This document shows positions 49,769-57,991 of a stretch of DNA of 64,000 nt, in pieces. The notes beneath the pieces were generated by a model. It was not told where the DNA came from. It searched no databases and saw nothing but the letters and a program-made list of their open reading frames with translations. Origin of the DNA: Bacillus sp. USDA818B3_A (lineage in GTDB: Bacteria; Bacillota; Bacilli; Bacillales; Cytobacillaceae); assembly GCF_009928415.1 (NCBI RefSeq), contig NZ_JAABNN010000014.1, positions 59,357 through 123,356 of the forward strand, read 5' to 3'. The translations under genes were made by a program, and so were the position numbers. The number at the start of each line of letters is the position of its first letter. Positions within the stretch are counted from its first letter, which is position 1.

Positions 49769-49797
49769 AAAAAAATAAGAGCACAAATGTGCCCTCC
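49769..49797 (-). terminator. Terminator of the 49807 small gene
   Basis: GAGGGCACA and TGTGCTC arms with TTATTTTTTT on the minus strand. Confidence 0.78.
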
Positions 49798-49806
49798 ATT
49801 TTAGAC

Positions 49807-49986
49807 TTATTTTTCTTTTTCACCGATTGCCGTATCACCGATTTTCGGTTCGGTTTTTGAATTGGTTTCGTTCGGAACCCAATCAAAACTTGGCTCAGTG
49901 GTACCTGTTGACATCAAAGGCTGATTGACGCCGTCCGTTTTTGAAGCTTCCTTCGTATTTCTGGAGTTAGAGTTGTCATGTGCCAA
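49807..49986 (-). CDS. Small hydrophilic protein, 59 residues
   Basis: A short gene with a TTG start, AAAGGAGG seven bases upstream and its own terminator. The product is hydrophilic, rich in Asn, Ser, Thr and Lys, with a central PSFDWVPNET and the end IGDTAIGEKEK; no signal or membrane segment. Its composition recalls small spore- or stress-related Bacillus proteins, but I do not recognise it. Confidence 0.65.
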   Translation of the reverse strand: MAHDNSNSRNTKEASKTDGVNQPLMSTGTTEPSFDWVPNETNSKTEPKIGDTAIGEKEK

Positions 49987-50056
49987 ACTTTTGCCTCCTT
50001 TGATTTGAAAAATGAAAAACCTCCTTATTATTATTTTGAAACATTGAAAACTTATT

Positions 50057-50542
50057 CTAGGTAAGTTCTTCCTTTAATTCTTCAATTTGTGCCAAGTGTC
50101 TTTTTTCATGCAAACCAATCAGTGGGATCCATTGTTTTAAGCTTAATTCGCCAAATAGAGGATGCGGAAAAGCCCTTTGATCAAAAAGTAGTGGATCAGC
50201 GGAACTTACCACTTTTGTTAATGCTTCTCTTGATTGGGATAGCTTATTTGTGATTTCTTCTAAGGTAATAAATTCGTTTGAGGGTTCCAGAAATGATGGT
50301 GCTGTCACTTTTGTTGTTCGATTTACCGCCAAATAAATCGGTTTTTCCTCTGCCATCTTTGGCTCTCCATTTGCTAACTGACTAGACATAGCATGTGTGA
50401 TGGACCTCTCAATTAAATAGAGATGATGGAGTACCTGCATAATGGACCAGCGTCCTTCGTGGATTTGTTTATTCAGCTGTTCATCAGACAAATGCTTGAC
50501 AGACTGTAAAACTTCCTCTCTAATCCTTTTATTCTCTTCCAT
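50057..50542 (-). CDS. DinB-superfamily protein
   Basis: A 161-residue four-helix-bundle protein of the DinB/YfiT-like superfamily. The metal-site histidines are at WSIMQVLHHLYLIE and near the C terminus in GLHEKRHLAQIEELK, the usual three-His arrangement. Such proteins include mycothiol- or bacillithiol-dependent transferases; substrate unknown. ATG 50542 follows GGGGTG. It sits 32 bases after another DinB gene and likely shares its transcript. Confidence 0.82.
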   Translation of the reverse strand: MEENKRIREEVLQSVKHLSDEQLNKQIHEGRWSIMQVLHHLYLIERSITHAMSSQLANGEPKMAEEKPIYLAVNRTTKVTAPSFLEPSNEFITLEEITNKLSQSREALTKVVSSADPLLFDQRAFPHPLFGELSLKQWIPLIGLHEKRHLAQIEELKEELT

Positions 50543-50574
50543 AACAGTCACCCCATATAGAATTTTTTTGGCAA

Positions 50575-51093
50575 TTACCAGTTCTTTTTATTACTAACGG
50601 AGGTGATATGGGCAAGATGGTGCTGGCCATGCCAGGCATACAGGCCAATATTTCTCCCTATAGAAACTTCACCGGATTTAGGATGGATAAACGTTTTTTT
50701 CAAATCATTAGGACTTAAATGATTCAAGAGGCTGGCCAATCGTTTATGTAAGGCATCAAGAAGATCTAACGAAACATTGATCGGCAATTTACTATCTGGA
50801 AGCTCCGCCCATTTTCCTTCTTCATAAGGCTTAATCGTTGGATTTTCTTCTGTAAGAGCTAACTTAAACCGAATGTAGGCATTCATATGACTATCGGCAA
50901 GATGATGAACAACCTGCCTGACGGTCCATCCTCCAGGCCGGTATGGCGTATCAAGCTGTTCAATGTTCATATTTTTCACTTCCGCTCTTAAAAGTCTTGG
51001 TAAATCCTCAATTTCTTTTACCCAAGACTTGATTACAGCAGTTGTAATTTCACCATCAAAAGTAAATTTTCCAATTGGATATCTTTCGTCCAT
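50575..51093 (-). CDS. YfiT-type DinB family metal-dependent protein
   Basis: A 172-residue protein closely resembling B. subtilis YfiT, a structurally known zinc protein of the DinB superfamily, a group with bacillithiol transferase members. Opening YPIGKF, then [23 protein letters not shown] and HGQHHLAHI give the His ligands. AGGAGG precedes two adjacent ATGs (51096, 51093). First of the tandem pair. Confidence 0.85.
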   Translation of the reverse strand: MDERYPIGKFTFDGEITTAVIKSWVKEIEDLPRLLRAEVKNMNIEQLDTPYRPGGWTVRQVVHHLADSHMNAYIRFKLALTEENPTIKPYEEGKWAELPDSKLPINVSLDLLDALHKRLASLLNHLSPNDLKKTFIHPKSGEVSIGRNIGLYAWHGQHHLAHITSVSNKKNW

Positions 51094-51207
51094 CATGATT
51101 CCTCCTTAGAAAATAGTTGAATTTCTCTCCTATTAAATTCTTTATTTTTCCATCAAATCCTTTATTCCTGGATTTAATAAACTTATTAAAATTAGATTGG
51201 AAAAGAT

Positions 51208-51263
51208 TTACTTTGGAGCAATTAAAGAATATAATGATGATATAAAAGTGATATCACTTTTAT
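51208..51263 (+). promoter_or_regulatory. SPFH gene promoter with 22-bp perfect palindrome at the start site
   Basis: TTTACT (51208-51213), 17 bases, TATAAT (51231-51236). ATAAAAGTGAT (51242-51252) and ATCACTTTTAT (51253-51263) form an uninterrupted perfect palindrome starting near +1; TATATCACTTT follows as a further half site. Repressor binding here would block transcription. Confidence 0.75.
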
Positions 51264-51292
51264 ATCACTTTACCTTTTTGGGGGGTTTTAAA

Positions 51293-52153
51293 ATGAGGGA
51301 AAAATCGATCTTTAAAATGAATGGTTTTGCCGCACTGATTATTGCTTTAGTGTGTATTGGAATTGGGATCTACCTAATTGTTATTGGTGCCGCCATTCCC
51401 GAAAAAATAAGCGGTGGATTGGTTTTACTTTTAGGATTGATCATTGCAACAAGTCTAACGATCGTTCAGCCAAATGAAGCAAAAGTGTTAACATTCTTTG
51501 GTACCTATTTAGGTGTCATCCGGGACCAAGGCTTATGGGCTACCATCCCCTTTACGTTCAAACGAAGCGTATCCTTACGTGTAACTAACTTCAACAGTGA
51601 AAAATTAAAAGTGAATGATCTCGAAGGTAATCCAATTGAAATCGCTGCTGTTGTCGTCTATAAAGTTAGAGATGCAGCAAAAGCATTGTATGACGTGGAA
51701 AACTATGAAAAATTCATTCAAATTCAAAGCGAAACGGGCATTCGTCATATTGCCAGCAGGTATGCCTATGATTCATTCGAGAGTAGCGGTAATACGTTTA
51801 CCCTTCGCCAAAACAGTGATGAAGTGGCTGATGTCCTCGTTCAGGATCTTCAAAAAAGACTCGATGTGGCAGGCGTCGATGTCATTGAGGCCCGGATTAT
51901 GCACCTTGCCTACTCTTCGGAAATTGCTTCTGCCATGCTGCAGCGTCAACAGGCGCAAGCGGTATTATCTGCCCGTAAAGTTATCGTAGATGGTGCGGTC
52001 GGACTTGTAAAAGCAGCGATTGATCAGCTGACAGAACAAGATATTGTCGAGCTCGATGAAGAGAAAAAAGCGCAGATGGTCAATAATCTGATGGTCGCCA
52101 TTGTTTCTGAGAAGGGTACGCAGCCTATCATTAATACCGGAAGTATCTATTAA
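51293..52153 (+). CDS. SPFH/Band-7 domain membrane protein
   Basis: A 286-residue flotillin-like protein: two N-terminal hydrophobic helices (about 12-32 and 39-57), then an SPFH domain (about 60-240) with VQPNEAKVLTFFGTYLGVIRDQGLW and VDVIEARIMHLAYSSEIASAMLQRQQA. SPFH proteins scaffold membrane domains and often bind proteases. The start is ATG 51293 behind GGGGGG; the ORF extends to 51197 but crosses the promoter. A ribbon-helix-helix gene follows after 13 bases. Confidence 0.88.
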   Translation: MREKSIFKMNGFAALIIALVCIGIGIYLIVIGAAIPEKISGGLVLLLGLIIATSLTIVQPNEAKVLTFFGTYLGVIRDQGLWATIPFTFKRSVSLRVTNFNSEKLKVNDLEGNPIEIAAVVVYKVRDAAKALYDVENYEKFIQIQSETGIRHIASRYAYDSFESSGNTFTLRQNSDEVADVLVQDLQKRLDVAGVDVIEARIMHLAYSSEIASAMLQRQQAQAVLSARKVIVDGAVGLVKAAIDQLTEQDIVELDEEKKAQMVNNLMVAIVSEKGTQPIINTGSIY

Positions 52154-52166
52154 GGTTGTGTTGTAG

Positions 52167-52325
52167 ATGAGTAAACGAAAAGCATTTCCGCTGCGGATCG
52201 ACCCCAAATTATACGAGGTCTTGGAAAAATGGGCAGATGATGAGCTCCGAAGTGTGAATGCACAAATAGAAGTCCTATTAAAAGAGGCTGCAAAAAAAGC
52301 AGGACGGTTGAAACCTGATAAATAA
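52167..52325 (+). CDS. Arc-like ribbon-helix-helix protein
   Basis: A 52-residue gene right behind the SPFH gene. [20 protein letters not shown] gives the DNA-contacting strand and first helix, and [20 protein letters not shown] the second helix, as in Arc/MetJ repressors. AAGGTTGTG is a modest ribosome binding site. A terminator follows. Ribbon-helix-helix dimers bind palindromes, so the perfect palindrome at the SPFH start site is an obvious candidate operator; alternatively it is a protein-binding adaptor of the SPFH complex. Confidence 0.85.
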   Translation: MSKRKAFPLRIDPKLYEVLEKWADDELRSVNAQIEVLLKEAAKKAGRLKPDK

Positions 52326-52337
52326 ATGTTTAATGCT

Positions 52338-52365
52338 TCCACCTTGGATCAAGGTGGATTTTCTT
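52338..52365 (+). terminator. Terminator of the SPFH operon
   Basis: TCCACCTT, 5-base loop, AAGGTGGA, TTTTCTTTT. Confidence 0.85.
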
Positions 52366-52442
52366 TTGCCATCATCATAATGTTTTCATCCTTGGCTATA
52401 ATAAACAAATAGTTTAAAGACTAATTGCCGGAGGAAGAAAAT

Positions 52443-53867
52443 TTGGAACATACTTGGCTTTCTCTGTTACCATTTGTAATTGTCATCTCTATGTCCATCT
52501 GGTTGAAAAACATCCTGCCCGGTCTTGTAGTCGGTTTGCTGGTTGGAGCATTTATCGTGCAGCCTGACTTGCTAAACGGACCCTATCAAGCGGTTACCTA
52601 TCTTGTTACCACCCTTTCCAATGGAAACAATATAAAAATTATCGGATTTCTCTATTTATTTGGCGGGCTGGTAGGCATGATGAATATCTCGGGAGGCATA
52701 AAAGGTTTTTCAGAATGGATCGGAACGAAGATTAAGACGGAACGAGGATTATTGGGACTCATTTGGCTGACTCTCCCGTTCACCTTCATGATGCCGATGT
52801 TTCGCATTATGATGATCGGTCCAGTCGTTAAATCACTTATTAAAAAATTAAATGTGCCGAAACCAAGAGTTGGGCTGATGATGGATATTTCAACAGAGTC
52901 TGTGATTGTTCTTTTACCTGTTGCAACAGCGTTTGTTGGATTCATGGTGTCATTAGTCGAGGGAAGTATTCAGAAGCTTCAATTGGACATTTCTTCTTAT
53001 CATGTTTTTTTACAAAGTATCTTATATGACTTTTTCGCCATTGTCATGTTATTGATTGGAATCCTATTAACCTTCTGGAACCCTTCCAAGAGAAAGGGCA
53101 ACAAAACACGTGATCACGAATTGTTAGATGCAGAGGGAAATGAATTCCATCGCGCTGGAATTCAAAAAGAATTGTCCTTAGTAAAAGCACAGCCTTGGAA
53201 TCTAATTTTCCCAGTCTTTTTGCTATTGGGGTTATCCTTATTTCTTTTGTGGAAGGATGGCATAGAAAAAGGGGCCCACACGGTATTCGAGGCCTTTTCA
53301 ACAGCTGATGCCACCTTTGTTATGCTATTGGCTGTATTTATCACTCTCATCCTGTCCTTTGTGTTCTACATGATAAGGAAACAGCCTTTGCATGAAATCT
53401 TATACCATTTTTATGATGGCGGGAATCAAATGATGGAGGCCATTAGTCTCCTTGTGCTCATCTGGTCTTTGACCCTATCAGCGGAGGACCTCGGGTTCTC
53501 TAAGTTTATCAGCTCGACTTTGGGATCATTTCTGCCTGCCTTTTTGACACCCGTCACCATCTTTGTGCTCGGTTCGTTGATCGGCTACTTTATTGGTTCT
53601 TCGTGGGGAACTTGGGGGTTGTTTATGCCTTTAGGCATGTCGCTGGCCGTTTCTACAGGGGCCTCGATCCCATTAACGGTCGGGGCCGTGTTTGCGAGCG
53701 GAGCCTTTGGGGCGTTAACCTCTCCACTTGGCGATACCACTATTACAACGGCATCCATCCTTGATATGCCGCTAGTTGAATATGCACGTTTCAAGTTGAA
53801 GATTTCAGTGATTGGCGCTGCGATTGCGATTGGTTTGTATTTAGTTAGCGGCTTGTTTTTTATTTAA
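52443..53867 (+). CDS. NhaC-type Na+/H+ antiporter family protein
   Basis: A 474-residue transporter with about 11 helices of the NhaC antiporter family (ion-transporter superfamily). Signatures: PGLVVGLLVGAFIV at the first repeat and GYFIGSSWGTWGLFMPLG...SPLGDTTITTASI at the second; SWGT and SPLGD are typical of the substrate path. GGAGGAAG places the start at TTG 52443 rather than TTG 52425. Could be a Na+/H+ or an organic-ion/H+ exchanger. Confidence 0.83.
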   Translation: MEHTWLSLLPFVIVISMSIWLKNILPGLVVGLLVGAFIVQPDLLNGPYQAVTYLVTTLSNGNNIKIIGFLYLFGGLVGMMNISGGIKGFSEWIGTKIKTERGLLGLIWLTLPFTFMMPMFRIMMIGPVVKSLIKKLNVPKPRVGLMMDISTESVIVLLPVATAFVGFMVSLVEGSIQKLQLDISSYHVFLQSILYDFFAIVMLLIGILLTFWNPSKRKGNKTRDHELLDAEGNEFHRAGIQKELSLVKAQPWNLIFPVFLLLGLSLFLLWKDGIEKGAHTVFEAFSTADATFVMLLAVFITLILSFVFYMIRKQPLHEILYHFYDGGNQMMEAISLLVLIWSLTLSAEDLGFSKFISSTLGSFLPAFLTPVTIFVLGSLIGYFIGSSWGTWGLFMPLGMSLAVSTGASIPLTVGAVFASGAFGALTSPLGDTTITTASILDMPLVEYARFKLKISVIGAAIAIGLYLVSGLFFI

Positions 53868-53871
53868 ATTG

Positions 53872-53904
53872 GACGGGTCAATGAAGTCCCTTTCATTGAC
53901 CGTC
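53872..53904. terminator. Hairpin between antiporter and GNAT genes
   Basis: GAC-GGTCAATGA, loop, TCATTGACC-GTC; T-run short (ATTTTAG). Confidence 0.6.
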
Positions 53905-53917
53905 ACCATTTTAGATC

Positions 53918-54466
53918 TTAGTTTTCATTAAATCTCCCCATTAAAATAGTATTATAATAATGGCCATCAGACAGAAGTTTGTCTTTTTTTAACACTCCTT
54001 CCACTTCAAAGCCATACTTTTCATAAAGAATGCGGGCTTTCTCATTGGTTTCAAGGACGTTTAACGCAACCTTCTTTATACCATTGGCATCTGCCCAAAG
54101 TAACGATTCTTCTAATAGTTTCGTTCCTATGCTGTGACCCCAATAATCTTTTAGGACACACACACCAAATTCAACTTTATGCGAACTCCTCCTCAATTGA
54201 CTTCCCTCACATCTTGAAAAGCCGACTACCTTTCCGTCAACATCGGCTACTAAGAAGAGATGATTCCAGTTTTCAGTGTCTTGTTTAATGATTTGTCTAA
54301 ATCCTTTTTCATCTATGTAACCCTCGCCTTTTTCCCGATCCATATTTTCTGTCTCACCATCTATTTGAACCCGTACTTCTGACAAGCTTTTCGCATCTTT
54401 TTCCGAGGCGGATCTGATACAAAAACTTAAATTATTACTATAGAATTCTTTTGGAGTAATCATCAT
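53918..54466 (-). CDS. GNAT N-acetyltransferase
   Basis: A 182-residue acetyl-CoA-dependent transferase of the RimI/SpeG-like group. Strand 4 VEFGVCVLKDYWGHSIGTKLLEESL contains the pyrophosphate loop (DYWGHSIGTK), and VALNVLETNEKARILYEKYGF is motif B. The substrate is not predictable. GGGGG precedes the ATG at 54466. Confidence 0.87.
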   Translation of the reverse strand: MMITPKEFYSNNLSFCIRSASEKDAKSLSEVRVQIDGETENMDREKGEGYIDEKGFRQIIKQDTENWNHLFLVADVDGKVVGFSRCEGSQLRRSSHKVEFGVCVLKDYWGHSIGTKLLEESLLWADANGIKKVALNVLETNEKARILYEKYGFEVEGVLKKDKLLSDGHYYNTILMGRFNEN

Positions 54467-54630
54467 TTGTAGTCCCCCTTTTACATGTTCAGCAGAGTAT
54501 AAATTTTAACACAATATTCCAAAATTTTTATTAATTATTTACTCTAATTTCCCACTTGACCTTCTTTCACAATCATTCAAAATAGATTATACTGTACTAA
54601 CAATCCATATTTGTAAAAGGAGAATTTCCC

Positions 54631-54825
54631 ATGACTGAAAACAATCAAAATGAATCAACCCCAAAAAAGGTCAGCCTGCAAGACCTGATGAAACAGCAGC
54701 TTGCTAACAAAAAGAACCAATCTTCTTCAGGTAAAGGTACGGCGAACGGCAACCAAGCCACCCAAAAAATGAAAAGCCAGCAAACTAAAAAGCCTAGTAA
54801 TACACGCAGAAAAATGGGTGTCTAA
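54631..54825 (+). CDS. Small basic hydrophilic protein, 64 residues
   Basis: A Lys/Gln/Ser/Asn-rich 64-residue protein with a predicted short helix (VSLQDLMKQQLANKK) and a disordered basic tail ending TRRKMGV. AAAGGAG is upstream of the ATG, and a plausible promoter (TTCACA, 16 bases, TATACT at 54588-54593) precedes it. Its stop overlaps the ywbE start (TAATG), so the two are coupled. Basic nature fits nucleic-acid or ribosome binding, unproven. Confidence 0.65.
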   Translation: MTENNQNESTPKKVSLQDLMKQQLANKKNQSSSGKGTANGNQATQKMKSQQTKKPSNTRRKMGV

Positions 54826-55022
54826 TGAACGGACGAAATCTGAAAGACATACAACCTGGATTAACGGTTGATATTGTTTTAAAGGCAGACCAAAGAACGG
54901 GAAAACTTACCCGAGGAATTGTAAAGGATATACTTACAAAATCTCCGACTCATCCTCATGGAATAAAAGTGAGACTTACAGATGGACAAGTCGGACGTGT
55001 GCAAGTGATACACGGCTCATAA
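54825..55022 (+). CDS. ywbE: YwbE family protein
   Basis: A 65-residue YwbE-family beta-barrel-like protein: GLTVDIVLKADQRTGKL, GIVKDILTKSPTHPHGIKVRL and GRVQVI match the family as I know it. YwbE is conserved in Bacillus and many proteobacteria; role unknown, with an SH3/KOW-like look. Translationally coupled to the small basic gene before it. Confidence 0.9.
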   Translation: MNGRNLKDIQPGLTVDIVLKADQRTGKLTRGIVKDILTKSPTHPHGIKVRLTDGQVGRVQVIHGS

Positions 55023-55026
55023 AATG

Positions 55027-55050
55027 AAGCAACGCGCCTGCGTTGCTTTT
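55027..55050 (+). terminator. ywbE terminator
   Basis: AAGCAACGC, CCT-type loop, GCGTTGCTT and T-run; also serves the convergent gene. Confidence 0.85.
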
Positions 55051-55053
55051 CTT

Positions 55054-55839
55054 TTAGACTCTATCTATCCCAAAATGCTGTTTTGCAAGTTCTCTGAATT
55101 TTTTATCCCCGATTTTCTCTTTTGATACTGCACCATCCTTCCACTCCGTCCATGTAGAGTTGGTTAAAGTTATATTTCCATTCGTAGTAAGACGTGTCAG
55201 TAAAGGCACTTTATTAAACGGGGACTCTGGATGTTCGGCAATAATGGATTGAATTTCGTTAAGTTCGGATAGATCATAAATGGGTTTTTGTAAATCAAAC
55301 GCATATCCGATTTTCCAATCTGTATCTTTATGGTTTAATTTCATTTCCAATACATAATCTCCAAAATTGGTATCCATCTTGCGGACTCGAAACTCTCCGT
55401 TACTTGAACTAACCGTCTCCCCTGATATAGGTACCGGTTTTAAGGGGAGATTCCCTCCAAAGCCAGTATCAACAACGAAAGCGGCTCCATCGTATTTGAC
55501 TAAAACGGTAACATGCGTCCTTCCCAAATCATGAAAATCCTTCTTCTCATGATTGAAGACTACCCCTCTTGCCGGGAAGGCGTCAAACTGGTTTTCAGTT
55601 AAATATAAATAGAGAAGGGAATTCAATTCATAACAGATTCCTCCCTCTTTTTTATGCAGTATCTTGTCCACTACGTTTTCTTTTGTAAGATCACTTGTTG
55701 TTTTATCTATGATGCATAAATTTTCAAATGGTATCGATTGAGCGGTTTTCTCTAAAACACGATCTAGTGAATCAAAAGTTACATTATACCCCAGGGGTAA
55801 GCCAATTCTCTCATGAAATCCTTTACTTATTTCCTTCAT
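55054..55839 (-). CDS. Arylamine N-acetyltransferase
   Basis: A 261-residue NAT transferring acetyl from acetyl-CoA to arylamines. Catalytic triad: Cys69 in GGICYELN, His109 in RTHVTVLV and Asp124 in VDTGFGG. The residue before GG is Glu, where many family members have Arg. The N-terminal PFEN motif (37-40) is present. AGGAG precedes the ATG. Related Bacillus enzymes detoxify aromatic amines; physiological substrate unknown. Confidence 0.92.
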   Translation of the reverse strand: MKEISKGFHERIGLPLGYNVTFDSLDRVLEKTAQSIPFENLCIIDKTTSDLTKENVVDKILHKKEGGICYELNSLLYLYLTENQFDAFPARGVVFNHEKKDFHDLGRTHVTVLVKYDGAAFVVDTGFGGNLPLKPVPISGETVSSSNGEFRVRKMDTNFGDYVLEMKLNHKDTDWKIGYAFDLQKPIYDLSELNEIQSIIAEHPESPFNKVPLLTRLTTNGNITLTNSTWTEWKDGAVSKEKIGDKKFRELAKQHFGIDRV

Positions 55840-55980
55840 TTGTATCTCCTTATCCTATTTTGTAATATAATCAATTGATTATCGAGATGGATTTTTCCTA
55901 TCTCCATCTTTTATGATTTTGCATACGACATCAGCATGTTTATGATACTTACCAGCCCATTTTTAACATATATCTGCCAA

Positions 55981-56022
55981 AATAACCAGCCCCCATCTTC
56001 ATCAAGATGGGGGCTGGTTATT
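55981..56022. terminator. 19-bp stem terminator
   Basis: AATAACCAGCCCCCATCTT and its exact inverse complement around CATC; downstream of the gene at 56053 on the minus strand. The rest of 55840-56052 holds no convincing gene. Confidence 0.82.
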
Positions 56023-56052
56023 CCGCGCATTTATCTGATACAGCTCAGCTAA

Positions 56053-56376
56053 TTAGCATAATTTCTGCCATAATCTCGTGCTATCCAATACGGAATGCCG
56101 GTCCACAATCTCGTAGGCTGCGTTGGTAATGGCTTGTGCCAATGTATCCCCGGTCGCACAAATATCATTAAAACACACTTTCGATAGCCCTTTGATTTGA
56201 TACGTAAAACCTAGTTCCTCTAACCTTTTAACGATCAGCATCGCATGATCGATATTTTGCTCAGGCTGGAACTCGGTCTCATGAATGAATTTCCCCTTTT
56301 CATAATCATACCAGCGATCCCATCGATTTAACTTCCAGCCTAGAATTCTCCGTGCAATCGCATCAATTTTCATCAT
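56053..56376 (-). CDS. Phage ABA-sandwich domain protein (BC1872-like)
   Basis: A 107-residue protein whose start (IDAIARRILGWKLNRWDRWYD) and C-terminal GDTLAQAITNAAYEIV match the phage ABA-sandwich/BC1872 group recalled from Bacillus prophages. Here it stands alone, with a strong terminator and no other phage gene nearby, so it may be a domesticated relic. Upstream, two A+T-rich palindromes (GTTATATAAC at 56406) lie in its promoter region. Confidence 0.7.
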   Translation of the reverse strand: MMKIDAIARRILGWKLNRWDRWYDYEKGKFIHETEFQPEQNIDHAMLIVKRLEELGFTYQIKGLSKVCFNDICATGDTLAQAITNAAYEIVDRHSVLDSTRLWQKLC

Positions 56377-56616
56377 ACTCCATTCCCCTTTTCTTCTTAA
56401 TTTTAGTTATATAACAGTTTATTTTATTAATAGTTATTATATAACACATTGTATTCTCTTTCCATAATTTAAGTGAAAATTTTTTAAAATGAGATATTGA
56501 GAAAGTAACCTTTTTTAGAAATGAAAGTTAAAAAACTTATTTACAATCAAAAATGCATATTTTCTGCAAACTTTTATTGTAAACTCTTCTTTGAAAAAGA
56601 ATGAAGGAGGATTTCG

Positions 56617-57189
56617 ATGAAGAAAAATAAATGGTTGATTGGTTTGTTGATTACTTTTGCCTTCATATTCCTGTTATCTGCATGTTCAAGCAGCAGCAAT
56701 GATCATGGCAATCACAGCAAGTCCGACAATGAAACGAAAATGGACCATGAGCATATGAATATGAACGGTTCTGGCGAGGTTCCTGAGGGGTTAAAAGAAG
56801 CTGAGAATCCAACCTATAAAGTTGGAAGCCAAGCAATAATTAATGCGGATCATATGGAAGGGATGAAGGGTGCCGAGGCAACCATTGTTGGCGCTTATGA
56901 TACTTGGGTGTATTCCATCTCCTATGAACCAACAACTGGCGAAGAAAAAGTATCTAACCATAAGTGGGTTATTCATGAAGAGATTAAAAACGCGGGTACA
57001 GAGTCCTTCAAAGTTGGCGACAAAGTTACGGTAGAGGCAGATCATATGGAGGGTATGGACGGTGCTGAAGCAACCATAGATTCCGTCCAACGCACGACGG
57101 TTTACATGGTAAATTACACCCCTGCTGATGGTGGTGAAAAAGTAACCAATCATAAATGGGTAATAGAAAGTGAACTTTCAACAAAATAA
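56617..57189 (+). CDS. ydhK: YdhK-like lipoprotein with two DUF1541 domains
   Basis: A 190-residue surface lipoprotein: lipobox LSAC (Cys23), a His/Met-rich linker (HGNH, MDHEHMNMN), then two DUF1541 repeats (about 66-125 and 131-188), each with ADHMEGMxGAEATI and NHKWVI. B. subtilis YdhK has the same architecture. The Met/His composition suggests copper or another soft metal. AGGAGG precedes the ATG; no transporter is adjacent. Confidence 0.88.
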   Translation: MKKNKWLIGLLITFAFIFLLSACSSSSNDHGNHSKSDNETKMDHEHMNMNGSGEVPEGLKEAENPTYKVGSQAIINADHMEGMKGAEATIVGAYDTWVYSISYEPTTGEEKVSNHKWVIHEEIKNAGTESFKVGDKVTVEADHMEGMDGAEATIDSVQRTTVYMVNYTPADGGEKVTNHKWVIESELSTK

Positions 57190-57299
57190 GCGTTAATGAA
57201 ATAGTTCTACTCAAAGGTCCAGTTCCATGAATCTGGATCCTTAAAAATATGTTTCAAGAACAATCTAGTGCTATAAGCGGGAATGATTTTTTTCCATAA

Positions 57300-57351
57300 A
57301 AATAAGCCAATAAATACAAACCTTTAATAAAATTTGTATTATTGGCTTATT
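57300..57351. terminator. Bidirectional terminator
   Basis: AATAAGCCAATA-ATACAAA and its complement (one mismatch) around a 12-base loop. Confidence 0.8.
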
Positions 57352-57362
57352 CATATTCTTAA

Positions 57363-57791
57363 TTAAACACAAGTAAATGATTGGATTTGTCTAAGGCTAA
57401 TTCCGAAATTAACCCATCTCCGTCCAGTCCAACGATAACCTGAGACAGAGTTTCGGCCAATAAAGGTTGGATAAAACCAAAATTGCTCAAAACCTCTTAG
57501 CCATACATACGTGTATCTGTGTAAACACCTTATCATACTTCCAGGGTCTACAGCATAGGCTCCTGCTTGGTGCATCTGTTGAGGAACACCAGATGGCGGA
57601 GGTGAAGTTGGTGGACCAGCTTCATGATCATGATGACCAGGAGGTGGAAATGGAGGCTGCCCCCCATGACCTCCATGACCTCCGCCAAATTGTCTGTCAT
57701 CAATAGTTAAATACTGATAATAATTTTCTCCAGATAATGCTTCCTGACTATATGGATTGTAAAAATGCTGATAAAAATGTCCAGGATACAT
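57363..57791 (-). CDS. Gly/Pro/His-rich protein of unknown function
   Basis: A 142-residue protein in two parts: a low-complexity segment with GGGHGGHGG and PPFPPPGHHDHE (about 36-63), and a compact aromatic C terminus (YVWLRGFEQFWFYPTFIGRNSVSGYRW). No signal peptide. Similar Bacillus proteins are annotated loosely; a spore-surface role is possible from composition alone. ATG 57791 follows AAAAGGGG; the frame is open 11 codons further. Confidence 0.6.
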   Translation of the reverse strand: MYPGHFYQHFYNPYSQEALSGENYYQYLTIDDRQFGGGHGGHGGQPPFPPPGHHDHEAGPPTSPPPSGVPQQMHQAGAYAVDPGSMIRCLHRYTYVWLRGFEQFWFYPTFIGRNSVSGYRWTGRRWVNFGISLRQIQSFTCV

Positions 57792-57991
57792 AGACACATC
57801 CCCTTTTCTATTTAACTTCACCACATCATATTCTTTAGTTATTAACCTATAAACTTGTTCTCCCCAAAATGTGCATTTACCTATATACGAAAAAGACTAA
57901 TTGACCCAGATCTTTTCTTTCTTAGATTCCTTATGAAGAGATTGCTATAATATAAAAGGATCAGTATAAACCCTGGGAAGGTGGTAGACAA

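Noticed and set aside
55879..55965. Short minus-strand protein-like stretch (WAGKYHKHADVVCKIIKDGD) before the NAT gene
   Set aside because: Only about 27 codons, no start codon, preceded by a stop; may be a remnant but cannot be supported.
56406..56445. GTTATATAAC and GTTATTATATAAC palindromes before the phage-domain gene
   Set aside because: Pure A+T-type symmetry is common in such promoter regions; no supporting copy elsewhere.
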